From a bacterium (GTDB taxonomy: Bacteria; SZUA-79; Acidulodesulfobacterales; Acidulodesulfobacteraceae), in NCBI GenBank assembly GCA_021794335.1, contig JAJYQZ010000198.1:1-9173 (forward strand): 9,173 nt of DNA, in the 5' to 3' direction. A model generated the notes under the pieces. The model was not told where the DNA came from. It did no database searches and saw nothing but the letters and a program-made list of their open reading frames with translations. Shown here piece after piece: positions 5,165-9,173 of the stretch; position 1 is the stretch's first letter; each line of letters begins with the position of its first letter. The translations under genes were made by a program, and so were the position numbers.

Positions 5165-7918
5165 ATGTTTACGACCGAAAAATATAATAAAGAACAGGCA
5201 ATAGGATATTTCTTCAAAGAAGAGGAAAAAGGATACATCGTTAAGCAACCTGAGTCTTTTTTTGGCGGTAGAGGCAATAAATTAACAGGAGAGACCGTTA
5301 CGGAAGAACTTTTTAAAGCGTGGCTTCCGGATAAAGAAATTTCGGCAAGAGATTTTACTTTTACAGCTCCTAAATCTTTTTCGGTTGTAACAGAGGTAAC
5401 GCAAAATGAAGAATTAAGGAGGAAACTTCTTGAAATACATCAAAATGCTGTATGTTCAACCATGCAATACGTCGAACAGCACGTTATACCGACCAGACTT
5501 TCACACGGCAGCGGCAAAGGAAGAAAATTCGAATATGTATATCCTGAAAAAATTGAATGGGCGGCATTTATGGAACATTCGTCCAGGGCGGGCGATCCTA
5601 ATTTGCATAATCATGTCGTCGTGGCCAACAGGGTTTTCGTAAACGGAAAAGAATATTCGATAGACTGGGGCGACGTCTTAAATCTTCAAATAGAAATAGG
5701 GAAAATGTATCGCGAATCTCTTGCTAACGGACTTATGGAAACCGGTATTAAGATAAATATAACAGATTATAAAAACTTTTTCTTCGAACTTGACGGAATA
5801 GAGGAATCTACTATAGAGACTTTCTCGAAGAGATCCAAGGAAATAGAATCGGAATTTCAAAAATTAAAAAAAGAAATGCCGGATAAGTCTGACGCGGAAC
5901 TTAAAGAAATGGCGAATCTTTCCACGAGAAACAAAAAAGATAATCTTAAAACTCTCGAAGAACTAAGGGAAATATGGATAAAAGAAAGTCCGCAGCAGGA
6001 AATAAATGCAAATTTCATAAAACCTGCAAGGCTCGCAACCGAAGACGAAATTAAAAAAGCAGTAGAAACAGCCGGCAGAAAATTAACGGAAAATAAAAGT
6101 TATTTTTCCGATTTAGCTTTAAAATCTTATGCCAAGCAGTATTTAATAAGCGAAAATCTAATTTTCAACGAAGAAGGATATGCGGAAAAACCGATAGAAA
6201 AAGCGATTAAGGATATGATTAAACATAAAGAGTTTATAAAAATAGGCCATGACGCATACACGACTAAGGAAATAAGAAGGTCCGAGAAAAATATTATATT
6301 CAGGGCAAAAGAGAGTTCAGGAAAATTCGAGGAAATAGTAAAAAAAAACTCAGCAATAAAGGAAATTAACGACTACGAAAATATGATGAACGAAAAATTT
6401 AAAATTGAAGGTAAAGAATTTAAATTTACTAACGACCAGAAAAGAGCTCTTGAAGCCTTGCTTACGTCAAAAAACGGTTTTATAGTCATACAAGGAGACG
6501 CAGGAACCGGAAAAACTACCTTATTAAAAGCGTTTAAAGATATTTCGGAAAAAAGGCAGATACAGATAGTAGGATTATCTACTACTGCCGTTGCCGTAGA
6601 AGAAATTGCCAAGCAGGGCGGAATAGAGTCTACGAAAACAGTCGAAAAATTCGTTCTTGAAGGCAAAATCAAAAAAGAGTTTGAAGATACTGCCGGAAAA
6701 AGGATTTATATAATGGATGAATCAAGCATGATTTCAACTCCGAAATTGGACGAGGTTACGGCCATAGCCAAAGAAGAAAATGCAAGGTCAGTACTGCTAG
6801 GCGATAAAAAGCAGATAAAATCCATAGGTGCGGGCGGAATGTTTGAAAAAATGCAAAAATCAAACGACGTAACGATTATTGAACTAAAAGAATCTATCAG
6901 ACAAAAAGATCCGTTCTTAAAAGAGGCGGTAAGAACCATAGCGGACGGTCATATAAACGAAGGGCTGAAGATGTTTGACGAAAAACAAAAAATTCACGAG
7001 ATAAAAGACAAAGACGAATTATTCCAAAAAATGACCGATAAATTTGTTTCGGCCGAAGATATAGACAACATGTTTATGCTTACCGCTAAAAATAAGGATA
7101 GAGTCGAACTTAACAGAATCGCAAGGGAAAAGCTAAAAGACTTGGGCAAAGTCAATAAAGAAGAAGTTAAAATAAGAGTCAGAGAATCCAAGAATATAGG
7201 CGATGAAGACAAAAATCACGTTTGGAATTATGAATCTGGAGATATAGTCGTTAAAGGCAAACACGCTTACGAAGTTAAAAACGTGGATAAGGAAAACAGA
7301 TTAATTGGCGCTGTAAATGTTTATTCGGGCAAAGAGATAAATATGCAGGCAAATAAAAGCAATAAAGTATATGTAGAAGCCGACAGGGATTTTGCCGTAA
7401 ACGATAAAATAGTTTTTTTGCAGAACGATTACGTACTTGGCGTAAGAAACAGCAAAACCGGACACATTAAAAATATCGAAGCTCTAGGCGGCGGGAATTA
7501 TAAATTAGACGTTAATATTGCTAATCGGAATGAACCGGAAGAGATTATAAGTTTTAATACCGCAAATTATAATTACTTCACGCATGCATATGCTTTAACG
7601 TCCTTTAAATCGCAGGGAGGCACAAAAAATGAAGCCATTATGTATGCAGATAGAACGACTAAAAACGAAATGTACGTGGAAGTTTCAAGGGCAAGATTAA
7701 ACGTAGAAATTTTTACGACCGATAAAGAAACTTTATTTAAAACGGCTAAAAAAGAGGATAAACAAATAGACAGTATGACTGCCGAAAAAATAAATTACGG
7801 CAAAGGAAAAGGCGAAAAAAATAATCCGGATTTAGAAAAAAAGATTGAACCGGTAAAACAAAAAATCGAACCTGCGGGGATAAAACATGTTCAGCACCAG
7901 AAGCATTTTAGATTTTAG
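5165..7918 (+). CDS. MobF-family conjugative relaxase-helicase (TrwC/TraI type)
   Basis: This 917-aa protein nicks one strand at oriT, stays covalently bound to the 5' end and unwinds the strand for transfer. The relaxase domain covers about 1-300. Candidate catalytic tyrosines are Y15 and Y24 near the N-terminus, the family motif DFTFTAPKSFSVV is at 63-75, and the three-histidine metal site is seen as H138 (MEHSSRAGDP) plus H148 and H150 (LHNHVVVAN). A superfamily I helicase follows: Walker A GDAGTGKTT (444-452), motif II IYIMDESSM (D518-E519), motif III LLGDKKQIKSIGAGG (544-558), motif IV-like ELKESIRQ (R579-Q580), motif V-like LTSFKSQGGT (811-820) and motif VI-like YVEVSRAR (837-844). The basic C-terminal tail (about 855-917) looks disordered. 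Length is close to TrwC of R388 (966 aa) and much shorter than F TraI. The ATG follows AAGGA. All key residues are intact, so it should be active. The coupling protein gene is not in the window. Confidence 0.95.
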   Translation: MFTTEKYNKEQAIGYFFKEEEKGYIVKQPESFFGGRGNKLTGETVTEELFKAWLPDKEISARDFTFTAPKSFSVVTEVTQNEELRRKLLEIHQNAVCSTMQYVEQHVIPTRLSHGSGKGRKFEYVYPEKIEWAAFMEHSSRAGDPNLHNHVVVANRVFVNGKEYSIDWGDVLNLQIEIGKMYRESLANGLMETGIKINITDYKNFFFELDGIEESTIETFSKRSKEIESEFQKLKKEMPDKSDAELKEMANLSTRNKKDNLKTLEELREIWIKESPQQEINANFIKPARLATEDEIKKAVETAGRKLTENKSYFSDLALKSYAKQYLISENLIFNEEGYAEKPIEKAIKDMIKHKEFIKIGHDAYTTKEIRRSEKNIIFRAKESSGKFEEIVKKNSAIKEINDYENMMNEKFKIEGKEFKFTNDQKRALEALLTSKNGFIVIQGDAGTGKTTLLKAFKDISEKRQIQIVGLSTTAVAVEEIAKQGGIESTKTVEKFVLEGKIKKEFEDTAGKRIYIMDESSMISTPKLDEVTAIAKEENARSVLLGDKKQIKSIGAGGMFEKMQKSNDVTIIELKESIRQKDPFLKEAVRTIADGHINEGLKMFDEKQKIHEIKDKDELFQKMTDKFVSAEDIDNMFMLTAKNKDRVELNRIAREKLKDLGKVNKEEVKIRVRESKNIGDEDKNHVWNYESGDIVVKGKHAYEVKNVDKENRLIGAVNVYSGKEINMQANKSNKVYVEADRDFAVNDKIVFLQNDYVLGVRNSKTGHIKNIEALGGGNYKLDVNIANRNEPEEIISFNTANYNYFTHAYALTSFKSQGGTKNEAIMYADRTTKNEMYVEVSRARLNVEIFTTDKETLFKTAKKEDKQIDSMTAEKINYGKGKGEKNNPDLEKKIEPVKQKIEPAGIKHVQHQKHFRF

Positions 7919-8142
7919 CAATAACGGTTAATTAGAAAGTGCCGCTTCGCGGGATTTATTTTAAAAAAATAAAAAACGATATAGTGAAAAACGATTTTAA
8001 TTATAATGAAACTTTTATATAGAATAAATACATTTTGTTAGATTAAAAACAAAAACTTTTATATAAAGTGCTTCGCATATTTTATTAAATTATTTTAAGG
8101 TATTTTGTTGATAATTTTACTTATTAAATTTACAGCACCTAT
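7919..8142. other. AT-rich non-coding stretch after the relaxase gene
   Basis: No convincing gene is seen on either strand. The stretch holds a weak hairpin just after the relaxase stop, the direct repeat AAACTTTTATATA (8009-8021 and 8053-8065) and two related AAAGTGC...CTTCGC segments (near 7937 and 8065). It may be a transcription end region and boundary between the relaxase gene and the following operon. Confidence 0.5.
7942..7962 (+). terminator. weak terminator-like hairpin
   Basis: CCGC-TTC-GCGG (7942-7952) forms a short GC-rich stem and is followed by GATTTATTTT. The stem is only 4 bp and the T-run is interrupted, so this is at best a weak intrinsic terminator for the relaxase transcript. 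Confidence 0.3.
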
Positions 8143-8177
8143 GCTTTCACACCCCCGCACACCGAGTATGTGAAAGC
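8143..8177. repeat. inverted repeat GCTTTCACA / TGTGAAAGC
   Basis: Perfect 9-bp arms (8143-8151 and 8169-8177) enclose a 17-nt C-rich loop (CCCCCGCACACCGAGTA). This is GC-rich DNA in a very AT-rich non-coding region, and it lies just upstream of the TGTGGCACA repeats and a DNA-binding protein gene. This arrangement is seen at transfer origins and at regulated promoters. No T-run follows the right arm, so a terminator is unlikely. Confidence 0.55.
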
Positions 8178-8198
8178 CGCATAAATACAGGGCTTATT

Positions 8199-8217
8199 TG
8201 TGGCACAATGTGGCACA
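8199..8217. promoter_or_regulatory. first pair of TGTGGCACA sites
   Basis: TGTGGCACA occurs at 8199-8207 and 8209-8217, a 10-bp step or about one helical turn. Each 9-mer is itself a palindrome around its central base (TGTG-G-CACA). Tandem short palindromes one turn apart are typical targets of ribbon-helix-helix dimers, and the next gene encodes such a protein. The link is inferred. Confidence 0.5.
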
Positions 8218-8277
8218 GTAGGTCGTCGATATGCTAATTTAGTGAATTTGCGATGTATTAACAAAATAGCACGTTTT

Positions 8278-8295
8278 TGTGGCACACGTGGCACA
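8278..8295. promoter_or_regulatory. second pair of TGTGGCACA sites, at the gene start
   Basis: TGTGGCACA (8278-8286) is followed directly by CGTGGCACA (8287-8295), a 9-bp step. This pair ends 6 bp before the AAAAGGA ribosome binding site of the next gene, so a bound protein would be placed to block transcription or translation initiation. It lies 79 bp from the first pair, which would allow looping or cooperative binding. Confidence 0.5.
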
Positions 8296-8315
8296 TTTTT
8301 TAAAAGGAATTTTTT

Positions 8316-8792
8316 ATGGAAAAAAAACATATAACTTTTAGAATCGACGGCGACCTAATAGATAAAATAGGACGTGAAGAAAATAAATCAAAACTCGTAA
8401 ATAATTTATTAAAACAATACGTTTATAAAACTAAAGAAAATGATAAAACAGACCTTTCCTTTTTAAAAGAATGGGAAAAAAAATTAGACGAAGGTAAAGA
8501 AGGATTTGAGACATTGGCTCAAGAGATAAAAGATTTAAAAAATCAAAATATAGAATTCAAAAACTCTCTCAGTAAATTTATAAATGATAATCTAAAAAAT
8601 ATTTCCGGAATTGAAGAAGGTTTAACGGATGGAGACAAATTATTTATCCAAAATCTTTTTCAGGATAATAAAAAATTTATTAAATCGATGATGGACGATA
8701 GCAAACAGCTTCAAAGAGAATTAAGTTTAAAAACATGGTTCGTTATTGTCGGAGCTATAGTTTTTTATATATTATTAATCAAATTTTTATAA
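8316..8792 (+). CDS. ribbon-helix-helix-like DNA-binding protein with C-terminal membrane anchor
   Basis: This 158-aa protein has three visible parts. Residues 4-37 (KHITFRIDGDLIDKIGREEN then KSKLVNNLLKQYV) fit a ribbon-helix-helix: a strand with alternating exposed residues, then two helices separated by a short turn. Residues 45-135 are charged and helical with coiled-coil character. Residues 140-157 (TWFVIVGAIVFYILLIKF) form a single C-terminal membrane segment ending at the chain terminus, so the DNA-binding part should face the cytoplasm. An AAAAGGA site (8302-8308) precedes the ATG. The gene follows paired TGTGGCACA palindromes and lies 13 bp upstream of a secreted protein gene, so they form an operon. 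Accessory oriT-binding proteins of conjugation (TrwA, TraY) are also RHH proteins but are not membrane-anchored. A role in tethering plasmid DNA to the membrane or transfer machine is inference. Confidence 0.75.
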   Translation: MEKKHITFRIDGDLIDKIGREENKSKLVNNLLKQYVYKTKENDKTDLSFLKEWEKKLDEGKEGFETLAQEIKDLKNQNIEFKNSLSKFINDNLKNISGIEEGLTDGDKLFIQNLFQDNKKFIKSMMDDSKQLQRELSLKTWFVIVGAIVFYILLIKFL

Positions 8793-8805
8793 GGAGGCAA
8801 AAAAA

Positions 8806-9173
8806 ATGAAAATCCTTAAAAAAACTTTTATTATTATGATGATTATTTTTTTTACTGCATTTTATACTTTATCACTTGCTAATACAAGAAGTGCTTACGC
8901 ATTTGTCGTACCGTCAATTTCCGGCGTGGTTAACGCCGCAAGTGCAATAGGGGACGCCGGCAGCGCAATGGAATCAGCAGGTCAAGCTTTAGAAGCTATT
9001 ACGCCACTTGCTAATGCACCAGGACCGTTCGGTCTGGCTACTTCCATAAATCAAGGTTTTCAAAGCATGATGTCAAAAGCTAAAGCGCTTACCGGTATAG
9101 GCAAAGCTATGACAAGCATAGCAAAACTTCAAGTAGCGCTTTCAAAAGTTCAATCTGCCGTCAACGCAGCTAC
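8806..9173 (+). CDS. exported Ala-rich hypothetical protein (N-terminal part)
   Basis: The gene is cut by the window end after 122 codons. It starts 13 bp after the stop of the membrane-anchored protein gene, with an AAGGAGG site (8791-8797) overlapping that stop codon. The N-terminus is a classic signal peptide: MKILKK, a hydrophobic core (FIIMMIIFFTAFYTLSLA) and a likely cleavage site after AYA (residue 32). The mature part is small-residue-rich (Ala, Ser, Gly), with IGDAGSAMESAGQALEAI and helical segments such as TSIAKLQVALSKVQSAVNAA. It should be exported to the periplasm or envelope. The position at the head of a probable transfer operon suggests a type IV secretion or pilus component, but I do not recognise the family and the visible part is too short to decide. 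Confidence 0.8.
   Translation, partial: MKILKKTFIIMMIIFFTAFYTLSLANTRSAYAFVVPSISGVVNAASAIGDAGSAMESAGQALEAITPLANAPGPFGLATSINQGFQSMMSKAKALTGIGKAMTSIAKLQVALSKVQSAVNAA

Noticed and set aside
8139..8330. Minus-strand 63-codon open frame over the intergenic repeats
   Set aside because: It has a low-complexity, basic composition, spans repeats and inverted repeats, runs into the start of the RHH gene and matches no family. It is probably a chance frame.

Overview
The window looks like the backbone of a low-GC bacterial mobilizable or conjugative plasmid, or a closely related integrative element. Most of it is AT-rich (I estimate about 30% GC by eye), genes are tightly packed, and most start codons follow AAGGAGG-type ribosome binding sites. 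The protein families (MobF/TrwC relaxase, IncQ-like initiator, signal-peptide protein in a transfer-type context) suggest a Gram-negative host. The sequence alone does not name the genus.

Left arm (1-1556, minus strand): three genes read leftward, an XRE-family repressor-like protein (888-1556), an ORF6N-domain phage-type protein (280-837) and a small hypothetical protein (6-257). The last two are clearly GC-richer than everything to their right, so the base composition breaks at about 840. The repressor gene is divergent from the replication operon. The 151-bp gap between them holds two opposed sigma70-like promoters and an AT-rich palindrome.

Replication module (1647-4077, plus strand): a promoter drives three overlapping genes. 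These encode a 64-aa MerR/excisionase-type helix-turn-helix protein, a DnaB-like hexameric helicase and a RepC-like initiator. Immediately after them is a textbook iteron origin: four identical 21-bp direct repeats (the first overlaps the stop codon of the initiator), 12-bp AT-rich repeats that look like a DNA unwinding element, and an inverted repeat with GC-rich arms. The order small regulator - helicase - initiator - iterons resembles the repF-repA-repC operon of IncQ plasmids such as RSF1010, but the helicase carries a DnaB-type N-terminal domain.

Transfer module (4123-9173, plus strand): two unrecognised small helical proteins, with perfect inverted repeats on either side of the second, lead to a full-length MobF relaxase-helicase (5165-7918). 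A 397-bp non-coding stretch follows. It holds a 9-bp-arm inverted repeat and two pairs of the palindromic 9-mer TGTGGCACA. It leads to a gene for a protein with a ribbon-helix-helix-like N-terminus, a coiled coil and a C-terminal membrane anchor, then to a signal-peptide protein cut by the window end. The latter two form an operon and may begin the transfer (type IV secretion) genes. The main points of interest are the IncQ-like replicon with a DnaB-like helicase, several candidate oriT structures, and the membrane-anchored DNA-binding protein with operator-like repeats in front of it.
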